Shown in pieces: positions 33,201 through 40,501 of a stretch of 64,000 nucleotides of DNA. The stretch is from NCBI GenBank assembly GCA_964575185.1, contig CAZNPW010000001.1, positions 1-64,000 of the forward strand. Direction: 5' to 3'. Origin of the DNA: CAZNPW01 sp964575185. Lineage in GTDB: Bacteria; Pseudomonadota; Alphaproteobacteria; Rhodobacterales; Rhodobacteraceae. Within the stretch, counting starts at the first letter, position 1. Every line of letters begins with the position of its first letter. The notes under the pieces were generated by a model. That model had not been told where the DNA came from. It searched no databases and saw nothing but the letters and a program-made list of their open reading frames with translations. The position numbers and the translations under genes were made by a program.

Positions 33201-33252
33201 CCCTGAAGCTGTTCGAATACGGGTGTGAGCCCTCCGGCAATTCGTAATTCAT
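30244..33252 (-). CDS. hsdR: Type I restriction endonuclease subunit R
   Basis: A 1002-residue HsdR. The N-terminal nuclease part has IDVGLFVNGLPVATLELKN, the PD-(D/E)xK site. The helicase part shows Walker A (HSAGSGKSNTIAW), ALIVVT-like TAIVVTDRVVLD, the DEAH box in VLIDEAHGSQSGK, FTATP, and later QTGFDQP and QTLSRLNRIYQGK. The C-terminal helical domain is complete. It restricts unmodified DNA after ATP-driven translocation. ATG at 33252 overlaps the stop of the HEPN-like gene. Confidence 0.95.
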   Translation of the reverse strand: MNYELPEGSHPYSNSFREDRVHWEDVLETHLCKALVEKQGYRPRRPEDFDRPSALDKALVIEFVKTTQVEEWRKLESQYGSSAEAEFFKQLDQGLKQRGTLDVLRNGLKLVPNLKFFLAAFKPASAINPALVTLFESNILSVINQLRYSVKNENAIDVGLFVNGLPVATLELKNTLTGQNFRHAERQYRHDRAPTNEPLLTFKRGALVHLAVDQDNVSMTTRLQNGKTRFLPFNRGHDGGAGNPDIEGEFRVAYLWADQPEGRAIFSRDILLDIIGRFLHLDGVNGKEALIFPRFHQIDAVLKMLAHARANGSGNNYLIQHSAGSGKSNTIAWTAHRLVTLHDASDQPIFDTAIVVTDRVVLDRQLQNTIAQFEQTPGVVRKIDGTSRQLKAAIEGQAKIIIATIQKFSTDHLRVISGQGTRRFAVLIDEAHGSQSGKSAQALSDALSRDEETGTPAEIEDLIAEYQRQRGPQANISYFAFTATPRNVTLERFGTVGANGLPHPFHLYSMRQAIEEGFILDVLQNYMTYKAYYALEKTIDDDPELDTRRAQRKVARFAALHPTALSQKVEVMVEHFQRHVRPELDGQAKAMIVTSSRESALRYYFALKTYIEDKGYRDLKALVAFSGQLHVEGNTYTEAELNGFGEGELPKRFDTPEYQILIVAEKYQTGFDQPKLSGMYIDKKLAGLQAVQTLSRLNRIYQGKERTFILDFQNTTDDIKEAFRPFYEVSGLEAVSDKNQIYQLETRIRTFGYLDSSEIERFATTFFKGTLSTQDRVTLESLVRNAVARFEAEDDEGRQEEFRQLLRSYKRFYSFVAQIVRLGDTSLEKLYAYADWLDRMLPNREQPPEVEITDEMLRLRAFRVQQKEASSASLTAGDAAPLTAISEFGAKPYTEDEAKALSEIVRSFNDRHGTQFTEEDFIRLEQVKRKALDEEMAAVLRNNPPDVSRPTFVRRLLEETIKQYQRDSSLQSIIMTNAEDRDRIFNHLFSRALREVREEARP

Positions 33253-33839
33253 GGCCGATCCCCCCGCGCCATCCTGATTTCGTCGACCGCCGAAACCAAG
33301 GCTGTATTGAGCGCCAGCATCGCCGCTTGCAGGTGGGACAGGCTGACATAGGCTTCGAACTCGATAGGCTTGTCGGCGGCGTCGATCGGCGTCCCATAAG
33401 CGCCATATCGGAAGGCGGTCGAGCTGGGGTCGATCGCGGTCAGTTCCTTCATGCGCCGCACAATCCACGTTGGAACGTCCTGCCCGTATCGCTCCTTCAC
33501 CATCGCCACGAAGCTGTCAGTGAGGGCGATCAGGTCATGAACCTTCTTCGCGTCGGGCATTGCCGCTTTGAGAATGAGTTCGCAGGAGTGGCGATAGAGA
33601 AACAGCGCCGCGTTGCCGATCCGATAGTCGGCGATGCGCTTGTCCTTGATCGCGTCCACCAGCTCGTTGGCGGCGGCAAAATATTCCTCCGCAAGCGACG
33701 CGACGTTGGCCTGCATCATCCCGCCAAGGGCAAAACCGTGCGGCCCGGACCATTCATCCTCGCGGGCGTGGTCGCCGGTAAGCTCCTCGAAAAGCGGCCG
33801 GGTCATGGCCTCTTCGGTAAAGACGTCGCCACGCGTCAT
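33249..33839 (-). CDS. HEPN-like protein inside the hsd operon
   Basis: A 196-residue, mainly helical protein between hsdS and hsdR, overlapping both by four bases. LFLYRHSCELILKAAM followed by VHDLIALTDSFVAM, and later IDPSSTAFRYG, matches the general pattern of HEPN proteins (RH..EL.LK, HdL, S.aFRY). HEPN proteins are often RNases or nucleotide-binding defence factors, but the canonical Rx4-6H motif is not clear here. It is not part of a standard hsdMSR set. Function unknown; the family link is my reading only. Confidence 0.6.
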   Translation of the reverse strand: MTRGDVFTEEAMTRPLFEELTGDHAREDEWSGPHGFALGGMMQANVASLAEEYFAAANELVDAIKDKRIADYRIGNAALFLYRHSCELILKAAMPDAKKVHDLIALTDSFVAMVKERYGQDVPTWIVRRMKELTAIDPSSTAFRYGAYGTPIDAADKPIEFEAYVSLSHLQAAMLALNTALVSAVDEIRMARGDRP

Positions 33840-35749
33840 GCGAACATATCCCGAGTCATGCTGTGGGCTGTGCGGGGGCCTCGGCCACGAGGCGTAAGGC
33901 CATTGCGCTTCATCCAGTTCAGCCAGTGGCGAAGGTCGCTGTTCTTGAACTTCTTCCCCTTCTCCTCATGCCACTCGGTCAGGACGCCGTTGGCGATCGC
34001 GGCGTCGTCGGGCTGCCGCCCCTCCATCAGCGCGTCGTTCCACACGGCATAGAGGGTAGCGATCGCCTCGACCGCCTCGGTGCCGAAGTCGCGTAAGAGG
34101 GTGATGAGGTTCCCCAGCGCGTCGGCGCGCGGACCCAGCAGGCTTTTGAGTTCCGCGCTATGCCCGCCGGCGTTTGACAGCGGCGCATAGGTGACGCTGG
34201 TTCCCGTCCCGTTCGTCTGGCTCGCCCTGTAGAAGCCCGCTGCCTCCACCGCGCGCTCTGTCTCCTCGATCATGGCCCGATCGAGTGGCCCCGCCGCCTG
34301 ACGGAAGTAGTTTCCCTGAAGTTCGCTGATGCCGAGATGGGCTTCGGCAAGATAGAGTTCCTTTTGCAGTTTCACCCGCCCGAACTTCGGATTGCCCCGA
34401 TGCCGGTGGATGATCTCCGCTCCAACGACGAGACGGAATCTGTCCCGATCCGACGTGGAATAGGCTATCGACAGAGTGTCGGGGATGTCGATCTGACCCG
34501 CGACTGCGGCGGTGATGAGGGCGGCGCGATGCTCCCTTAGGAGAGTGATGGAGCGAACGATTTTGGCGGCCACCTCGTCGGCATGAGCAAGCTCCCGCTC
34601 TGCCTCGGCCGCAATGCGACGCTGTTCCTCCAGCGGAGGCACAGGTAACATGATGAGACGGAACTGCTCCCAATACAGTCTCAAGCGGAAAGCGGTGATC
34701 CCTTTCGACCCCTGCCGCATCTGCTCGATGAAGGGCGGGGTGCGAAGAAGAAACTGGTAATACCGGCTATGGAGGTCGCGTGTCGGTTTGGCGACCACAT
34801 ATGCGGGACTCACGGCACCTTCGACTGTCGAGACGCCAACTGCTCCCTGCCACGCCCGCATCATGTTGTACGCCAGGTAACCGGGCTTAACGCACTTGTA
34901 ACTCGATCTATCTTCGATCAGGTTTACCTTACGGTCGCGTTCCTCGTCGTCGAGTTGCCTGTCGGATATGCCGGTATGGATTGATACCGATAGGACCGGA
35001 AGATCATCGGTGTTCGCCTCCGATACCTCCTGGAAGAGTCGTGCTGCTCGTAGGAGTGACCAGTGAGCGGGAATACGTGGAATATGCTCCAGTCCCGTCT
35101 CGACGGTAGCCACGTCCGCCATAGTAGCGCCTGTAACAATCTCCGCGACAGCCTGCTTTGCCCGCTTGTGCAGCAATTCGACCTGCCGCTCCTTCTTTGC
35201 GATCAGGTTGTCGATGCCGGCAACTTCGCGGTCCAAAAACGCGGCGACTGTCTTTTGCGTGCGTAGATCGGGGACGGGGATGTTGACCGATCCAATGCCA
35301 TTCAGCGTTAGACCGTAGCGAGTAACTCCTTGGGCAGCGAGACCGAAGGCCTCACGAGTCGACTTTGCCTTCAGACTCCAAAACAGGAATGGTCCCGTTA
35401 TCTCGAAAGGATTTGGCCTCAGTATTGCGAGATGGTATCCACAAACAATACCTTCTGCGCTTAAGTCAACCAGTGCCGGAACAGCTATGTCGTCCGGCGT
35501 TTCGCTGTCTTTTGTGATTACAACATCATCAGCTCGGAGTGAGAACTTTATGATCTCCTGTGGCTTAGCCGAGCCTTCGCTGAAAGCAATATCTGCCGTA
35601 ATTCGATCATTATAGTATACATCGACATAGTTGCAGAGGCGAACGACTCGCTCGTCCACTTCCATAACCTTATCGACATTACTGGACTTGATCGTTACCA
35701 ACCGACGCAGCGCCCTCATGGGCCATTGGTTTTGTGGAGAGGGCGTCAT
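33836..35749 (-). CDS. hsdS: Type I restriction specificity subunit with C-terminal extension
   Basis: A 637-residue HsdS, longer than the usual 400-450. Two target-recognition regions (about 1-165 and 220-385) are each followed by a coiled-coil conserved region: RTQKTVAAFLDREVAGIDNL and PPLEEQRRIAAEAERELAHA. The C-terminal 200 residues (from about 430) form an extra domain with EIIHRHRGNPKFGRVKLQKELY, in two parts here, and AAGPLDRAMIEE and LYAVWNDALMEGRQ. KLQK..Y and GP recall DUF4065/Panacea proteins, and I recall such tails on some other HsdS proteins. It sets DNA sequence specificity. Confidence 0.9.
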   Translation of the reverse strand: MTPSPQNQWPMRALRRLVTIKSSNVDKVMEVDERVVRLCNYVDVYYNDRITADIAFSEGSAKPQEIIKFSLRADDVVITKDSETPDDIAVPALVDLSAEGIVCGYHLAILRPNPFEITGPFLFWSLKAKSTREAFGLAAQGVTRYGLTLNGIGSVNIPVPDLRTQKTVAAFLDREVAGIDNLIAKKERQVELLHKRAKQAVAEIVTGATMADVATVETGLEHIPRIPAHWSLLRAARLFQEVSEANTDDLPVLSVSIHTGISDRQLDDEERDRKVNLIEDRSSYKCVKPGYLAYNMMRAWQGAVGVSTVEGAVSPAYVVAKPTRDLHSRYYQFLLRTPPFIEQMRQGSKGITAFRLRLYWEQFRLIMLPVPPLEEQRRIAAEAERELAHADEVAAKIVRSITLLREHRAALITAAVAGQIDIPDTLSIAYSTSDRDRFRLVVGAEIIHRHRGNPKFGRVKLQKELYLAEAHLGISELQGNYFRQAAGPLDRAMIEETERAVEAAGFYRASQTNGTGTSVTYAPLSNAGGHSAELKSLLGPRADALGNLITLLRDFGTEAVEAIATLYAVWNDALMEGRQPDDAAIANGVLTEWHEEKGKKFKNSDLRHWLNWMKRNGLTPRGRGPRTAHSMTRDMFA

Positions 35750-37785
35750 CCCGCCACCTCCTTGAGGAGGCTGGCGATGTCCGTCTCCAGCGTCTTCAGC
35801 TCGGCGTCGATGTCAGAAAGCGGACGCGGCGCGACGTAGCGGTAGAAGTAGCGATTGAAATTGATCTCATAGCCGACGCGGCCGACGCCCTTATCGGTGT
35901 CATCTCGATAAGTCTCGTCGACCCACGCGTCCTGCACGAAGGGGGTCACCTCGCGGGCGACATAGACCTTCCAATCTTCCTTGAGGGGCACAAGCTCATG
36001 GTCGCGTAGCTCAGGGTCCGCCTCCGGCCGACCGTCACCGTCGAGGCAGATGGCAGCGGACTGATCCCGTTCCGAAAGTGCGGAAAGAACAGCTTTCCTG
36101 ACCGGGGCACCGACCTTCACTCCCGCGCTCTTGAATGCCTTGGCCAGCGCGGCCTCGAAGGCAGGGCGGTCCTTGAACAGGACGGTCGGCAGGCAGTTGG
36201 TGACGACGTGCAACACGTCTTCCTGGTCAGCAGGGTCTAGCTTCAGGAAAGACTTGGCGAGTTTCAGCCGCTCGATGCGTTCCGGGCTGGATTGAAAGTT
36301 CAGCCTGAGCGGACGCTCCACCCTGATTTCGCGATAACCGAAGTCGCTGGAGTCGAAGATCTTCGATACCTCGCTCCAGGGCCCGCCACCGTTTGCCATC
36401 TCGTGGAAGATGCGGGTGACGGTCTCACGTCCATCCTCGCGAATTTCCCGGCGCTTCGAGCCCAGATTCTTGCGCATCGGCACCCAGAACCGCTCGCCCG
36501 AAGCGTCGATGAGCTGGACTTTGCCGCGCCGCTTTGGCTCCTTGCGGTTGGTCAGCAGCCAGACGTAGGTTTGGATGCCGGTGTTGTAGAACAGGTCGGT
36601 CGGCAGCGCGACGATCGCCTCGATCCAGTCGTTTTGCAGCATCCAGCGCCGGATTTCGCTCTCACCCGATCCGGCGCCGCCGGTGAAGAGCGGGGAGCCG
36701 TTCATGACGATCCCGATGCGCGAGCCGACCTCGTCGGTTCGCATCTTGGAGATCATGTGTTGAAGAAAGAGAAGCTGGCCATCCGAGATGCGCGGCAGAC
36801 CTGCGCCGAAACGGCCCTCTTTGCCGAGTGTCGCCGCTTCCTCCTTGATCGGCTCCTGATACTTTTTCCAGTCCACGCCATAAGGCGGATTGGAGAGCAT
36901 GTAGTGAAAGCGCCGGTCCTTGTGGGCGTCCTGGGTCAGCGTGTTGCCGAAGGCGATGTTTTCGGGATCATGACCCGTCACCAGCATGTCGGACTTGCAA
37001 ATGCCGAAGGACTCACCGTTCAGCTCCTGGCCAAAGAGCTCCACGCGGATATCGGGGTTGAAGTCCTTTAGCGCCTCTTCGGCGAGCGCGAGCATCCCGC
37101 CCGTGCCACACGCCGGATCATAGATTTGCCGAATGATGCCCTTGCCCCGCAGCTTGTCATCGTCGTTGACGATGATGAGGTCCACGATCAGACGGATCAC
37201 CTCGCGGGGAGTGAAATGCTCACCTGCCGTTTCATTGGAAATTTCAGAGAAGCGACGGATCAGGTCTTCGAAAAGGTAGCCCATCTCCAGCGTCGAGACG
37301 GCCTCGGGTCGCAAGTCTAGCGTAGCGAACTGCTCGAAGACCTTCCACAGGATGGCAGCCTCGCCGAGCCGCTTTAGCTGGTCAGTAAAGAGGAATTTGT
37401 CGAGAAAGACGTCTCGAACCGAGTCGGAGAATGCCGTAATGTAAGCGATAAGGTTCTTGTGAACGTCAGCGGGATTTTGAGCCTTGATCTTGGCGAAAGT
37501 GAGCTGGCTCGTGTTGTAAACGCGGACTCCGCTGCCGACCGCGCCGGACAGCATCATGTCACGGGTTTGTTCGTCGATGCCGGCAGGCAACGCGGCATGA
37601 GCCTTTAGAACCGCGTCTTTCGTGGGTTCAAGGATGCAGTCGAGGCGGCGTAGGACGACAAAGGGCAAGACGACCTTGCCGTACTCTGACTGCTTGAAAT
37701 CGCCTCTGAGCGTCTCGGCGATCTGCCAGACAAAATTTGACAGCCTTCTAGCCCTGGCTGCTACGTCTTGGTCCACGCAAACCAC
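35746..37785 (-). CDS. hsdM: Type I restriction-modification methyltransferase subunit M
   Basis: A 679-residue HsdM. The N-terminal helical domain (FVWQIAETLRGDFKQSEYG, VVLPFVVLRRLD) leads to the adenine-methyltransferase core with motif I IYDPACGTGGMLALAEEAL, AGEHFTPREVIRLIVDL, and motif IV LSNPPYGVDW. It modifies adenines within the HsdS target. The first start is GTG; a GTG three codons later is possible. It is the first gene of the operon, and its stop overlaps hsdS. On the minus strand upstream, TTGATC and TACCAT stand 17 bases apart and could be its promoter. Confidence 0.95.
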   Translation of the reverse strand: MVCVDQDVAARARRLSNFVWQIAETLRGDFKQSEYGKVVLPFVVLRRLDCILEPTKDAVLKAHAALPAGIDEQTRDMMLSGAVGSGVRVYNTSQLTFAKIKAQNPADVHKNLIAYITAFSDSVRDVFLDKFLFTDQLKRLGEAAILWKVFEQFATLDLRPEAVSTLEMGYLFEDLIRRFSEISNETAGEHFTPREVIRLIVDLIIVNDDDKLRGKGIIRQIYDPACGTGGMLALAEEALKDFNPDIRVELFGQELNGESFGICKSDMLVTGHDPENIAFGNTLTQDAHKDRRFHYMLSNPPYGVDWKKYQEPIKEEAATLGKEGRFGAGLPRISDGQLLFLQHMISKMRTDEVGSRIGIVMNGSPLFTGGAGSGESEIRRWMLQNDWIEAIVALPTDLFYNTGIQTYVWLLTNRKEPKRRGKVQLIDASGERFWVPMRKNLGSKRREIREDGRETVTRIFHEMANGGGPWSEVSKIFDSSDFGYREIRVERPLRLNFQSSPERIERLKLAKSFLKLDPADQEDVLHVVTNCLPTVLFKDRPAFEAALAKAFKSAGVKVGAPVRKAVLSALSERDQSAAICLDGDGRPEADPELRDHELVPLKEDWKVYVAREVTPFVQDAWVDETYRDDTDKGVGRVGYEINFNRYFYRYVAPRPLSDIDAELKTLETDIASLLKEVAG

Positions 37786-38201
37786 CCGCCCCCCTGGTCG
37801 GTTCGCGCGTAGCTGGCTATCGGGACGACGATCGCCTCGGCCCGAGCCGACATTCCGTTCAAACTCTTGCTTCCAAGCACCTTAAGATTCGGTGCCGCTG
37901 AAGCGGCGTGATGGTAGGGCCGAGCCGCAGAATGATCAACGCCGAAAGGCGACGGCCGCTGCGTTGCACTCGGCGGCCGTTGCGCGTGCTGACGAGCGGG
38001 ACGGGGCTCGGATCAGAGGCGCGCGTCAGGGTAGCGCGATGGCGTAGACATAGTGCTCATCTTCGTCGAACGTGGCGCGCCAGCCGTCCATTGCGTTTCG
38101 TTGCAGGGCAGACGCTGTAGCGCATCGCTTTGTCCGATAAGCAAGATTATGTAAAGCAACCCGTGGTGGACCACGCCCGCCGTCCCCGCTAGACCTGCGC
38201 C
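37786..38201. other. Intergenic stretch of 416 bases, right edge of the island
   Basis: No credible gene. A minus-strand TTGATC-N17-TACCAT lies in 37912-37940 or so, as a candidate hsdM promoter. The GC level rises toward rpe, and the island border must lie here. I looked for a copy of the tRNA-Arg 3' end and found none longer than about six bases. Serine recombinases need only a very short shared core, so this does not rule out an attachment site. Confidence 0.5.
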
Positions 38202-38861
38202 ATGACCGTCACCATCGCCCCCTCCATCCTCGCCGCCGACTTCGCGGCCATGGGCGAAGCCTGCCGTGACGTCGGTGCGGCGGGCGTCGACTGGGTGCAT
38301 GTCGACGTGATGGACGGCCATTTCGTCCCGAACATCACCTTCGGCCCGCAGATGTGCGCGGCGCTGCGGCCGCACATCGCGGGAACGATGGACGTGCACC
38401 TGATGATCGCGCCGGTGGATCCGTGGATCGATGCCTTCGCCCGTGCCGGTGCCGACATCATCACCGCCCATGCCGAGGCCGGCCCGCACATCCACCGCAC
38501 GCTGCAAGCCATTCGCGCGCATGGAATAAAGGCGGGGCTCGCGATCAATCCGGGCACCGGACTCGATGCGGTGGCGCAGCTTCTGGACATGCTGGACCTC
38601 GTCTGCGTGATGACCGTCAACCCCGGCTTCGGCGGCCAGGCGCTGATCGACAGCGCGGTCGCCAAGATCACGGCGCTGCGCGCGATGATCGGCGACCGGC
38701 CGATCCGGCTCCAGGCCGACGGCGGCATCACCCCTGCCACCGTCCCGCGCGTGGCCGCCGCCGGGGCCGACGTGCTCGTCGCGGGCTCGGCGGTCTTCGC
38801 CGGCGGTGCCGCGCGATATGCAGGCAATCTCAAGGCCCTGCGCGATGCCGCTGACGTTTGA
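38202..38861 (+). CDS. rpe: Ribulose-phosphate 3-epimerase
   Basis: A 219-residue TIM-barrel enzyme interconverting ribulose- and xylulose-5-phosphate. Seen: IAPSILAADFAAMGEA, VDWVHVDVMDGHFVPNITFG, DVHLMI, AGLAINPGTGLDAV, VMTVNPGFGGQ, LQADGGITPATV and the phosphate loop ADVLVAGSAVFAGG. In this group it serves the pentose phosphate and, where present, Calvin cycles. It overlaps gph by 17 bases. Confidence 0.97.
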   Translation: MTVTIAPSILAADFAAMGEACRDVGAAGVDWVHVDVMDGHFVPNITFGPQMCAALRPHIAGTMDVHLMIAPVDPWIDAFARAGADIITAHAEAGPHIHRTLQAIRAHGIKAGLAINPGTGLDAVAQLLDMLDLVCVMTVNPGFGGQALIDSAVAKITALRAMIGDRPIRLQADGGITPATVPRVAAAGADVLVAGSAVFAGGAARYAGNLKALRDAADV

Positions 38862-39507
38862 CGCGATCATCTTCGACCTCGACGGCACCCTGATCCACTC
38901 CGTGCCCGAGATCGCGGGCGCGCTGAACGATGCGCTGCAAGCACATGGCGTTGCGCCATTTTCCGAAGCGGAGGTCACGGGCCTCGTGGGCAACGGCGCG
39001 CCGGTGCTGGTGGCGCGCGCCCTTTCCGCAAGGGGCATGGACCCGGCGCTCGCGCCCGACATCCTGCGCCGTCTCCTCGCCGTCTACGAGACGTCCTTCG
39101 CGCGCACCACGCTCTACCCCGGCGTCCGCGGGATGCTGGCGGCGCTGGCCCCCCTGCCGCTCGGCATCTGCACGAACAAGCCGCTGCGGGCGACGCGGGC
39201 CATCCTCGACCATTTCGGCCTGTCCTTCGCGGCGGTCACGGGCGGCGACAGCCTGCCCGTCCGCAAGCCCGACCCCGCGCCGCTGCTGCACACCGTGCAG
39301 GCCCTGGGGGCGCGCAACCCGCTCTACGTCGGCGACAGCGAGGTCGACGCGCAGACCGCGCACGCCGCCGCCCTGCCCTTCGCGCTGTTCACGGGCGGCT
39401 ACCGCCACGGCCCGGTCGCGGCGGATCTGACGTTCGACCACCACCTGCAGTTGATCGACGCCATCGCCTCATTTTTTCGTGACATGCCCCGGCGTCAGGC
39501 GCTATGA
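38845..39507 (+). CDS. gph: Phosphoglycolate phosphatase (HAD family)
   Basis: A 220-residue HAD phosphatase: motif I IIFDLDGTLIHS, motif II ICTNKP, motif III lysine in RKPDPAPLL, motif IV YVGDSEVDAQTA, and an alpha-helical cap typical of Gph. It hydrolyses 2-phosphoglycolate. It is translationally coupled to rpe, a common pairing in alphaproteobacteria and other groups. Other HAD substrates cannot be excluded by sequence alone. Confidence 0.9.
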   Translation: MPLTFDAIIFDLDGTLIHSVPEIAGALNDALQAHGVAPFSEAEVTGLVGNGAPVLVARALSARGMDPALAPDILRRLLAVYETSFARTTLYPGVRGMLAALAPLPLGICTNKPLRATRAILDHFGLSFAAVTGGDSLPVRKPDPAPLLHTVQALGARNPLYVGDSEVDAQTAHAAALPFALFTGGYRHGPVAADLTFDHHLQLIDAIASFFRDMPRRQAL

Positions 39508-39543
39508 CCCTGCCACGGGGATGATTGGCTGAAAGGTCCGGGC

Positions 39544-40341
39544 GTGTCCGACGTTCTTTCCCTGCTTGTCCGCATGGCGGAAACGAAGCGGATCGAGAAG
39601 GTCTGGGGTTTCGCCGTCGCGCATTTCCGCACGCTCGGGTTCAGCCGGGTCAACTACGGGTTGACGCGGTTCCTCTATGCCAACAACGTGGGCGACCCCG
39701 ACGACGCGGTCTTTCTGTCCACCGCCGATCCCGAATACGTGCGGATGTATTTCCGCGGCGGCTTCTACGCCCGCACCCCGGCCTACCGCTGGGCCATCCG
39801 CAACGAAGGCGCCTGCACCTGGGCCTGGGTCGAGAAGGCCTATGCCGAAAAACGCCTCTCGCCCGAGGAGATGGAGGCGGTGCGGCTCAACATCCAGATG
39901 GGCGTAGTGGCGGGCATCGGGGTCAGCTTTCCGGTGACCTCCACCCGGTCCAAGGGCGCGCTGGGGCTGATCGCCGACAAGGGCATGACGCACGCCGACG
40001 TGGAGGCGATCTGGGCCGAGCGGCGGACCGAGATCCTCGCCATCGCCCACATCATGCACCTGAAGATCGCGGCCCTGCCCGGCGCGGTCGGCCGACGCGC
40101 CCTGACCGCGCGGCAGCGCGAGGCGCTGGAGTGGGTGGCCGACGGCAAGACGATGCAGGACGTGGCGATCCTGATGGGCGTCAGCCCGGCGATGGTGGAA
40201 AAGCACCTGCGGCTCGCCCGCGAGGCGCTCGACGTCGAGACGACGGCGCAAGCCGTCGCCAAGTCGGCGCTGATGAACATCATCTTCCAGGGCGACCCGG
40301 CGACGGCCGTGCCGGTCGACATGACGGTCAGAAATACCTGA
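39544..40341 (+). CDS. LuxR-type regulator with autoinducer-binding-like domain (solo)
   Basis: A 265-residue regulator from a GTG start. The N-terminal domain (about 1-170) has the autoinducer-binding fold pattern, with VSFPVTSTRSKGALGLI near its end. The C-terminal LuxR helix-turn-helix is LTARQREALEWVADGKTMQD then MGVSPAMVEKHLRLAREAL. At the site where acyl-homoserine-lactone receptors carry the D of the Y...DP segment, this protein reads GGFYARTPAYRWAI, so it may sense another ligand or none. No luxI lies nearby. It follows gph by 36 bases but may have its own promoter. Confidence 0.85.
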   Translation: MSDVLSLLVRMAETKRIEKVWGFAVAHFRTLGFSRVNYGLTRFLYANNVGDPDDAVFLSTADPEYVRMYFRGGFYARTPAYRWAIRNEGACTWAWVEKAYAEKRLSPEEMEAVRLNIQMGVVAGIGVSFPVTSTRSKGALGLIADKGMTHADVEAIWAERRTEILAIAHIMHLKIAALPGAVGRRALTARQREALEWVADGKTMQDVAILMGVSPAMVEKHLRLAREALDVETTAQAVAKSALMNIIFQGDPATAVPVDMTVRNT

Positions 40342-40428
40342 CTGTCCTTCTGCGCCGATTCGGTTAACGTCGGGTCATCGTCCCTGGCAACCTGCCGCAT
40401 CCCCAAGCGCCATGCCGGGCAAGGACAG

Positions 40429-40457
40429 AGGCGCCTTCCGCGAGGGGGGCGCCTTTT
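40429..40457 (+). terminator. Rho-independent terminator after the luxR-type gene
   Basis: AGGCGCC (40429-40435) pairs with GGCGCCT (40448-40454), followed by T residues. It lies about 90 bases after the luxR-type stop on the same strand. Confidence 0.7.
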
Positions 40458-40501
40458 CCTTCGCCGCACGAGGTCCCGGCCTGCGCCGGGACGCGGTGCG
40501 C

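Larger units (their letters stand above)
24107..38100. mobile_element. Integrated island with serine recombinase, relaxase and defence operon
   Basis: About 14 kb of clearly lower GC than both flanks, starting at the 3' end of tRNA-Arg and ending somewhere in 37.8-38.2 kb, before rpe. All its genes lie on the minus strand: a large serine recombinase, a small hypothetical gene, higBA, an HUH relaxase, and hsdM-hsdS-HEPN-hsdR-mrr. There are no conjugation pore or coupling genes, so it would be at most mobilisable. I could not see a direct repeat of the tRNA end at the right edge, so the right border is approximate. Confidence 0.8.

Noticed and set aside
24107..38201. Search by eye for a direct repeat of the tRNA-Arg 3' end at the right side of the island.
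   Set aside because: The best candidate, near 38070 (a GCGCGCCA string), shares too few bases and the spacing is wrong.
40473..40492. Perfect 8-bp stem GTCCCGGC/GCCGGGAC just after tsf, considered as a terminator.
   Set aside because: No T-run on the minus strand; kept out as a named terminator, although it could still slow transcription.
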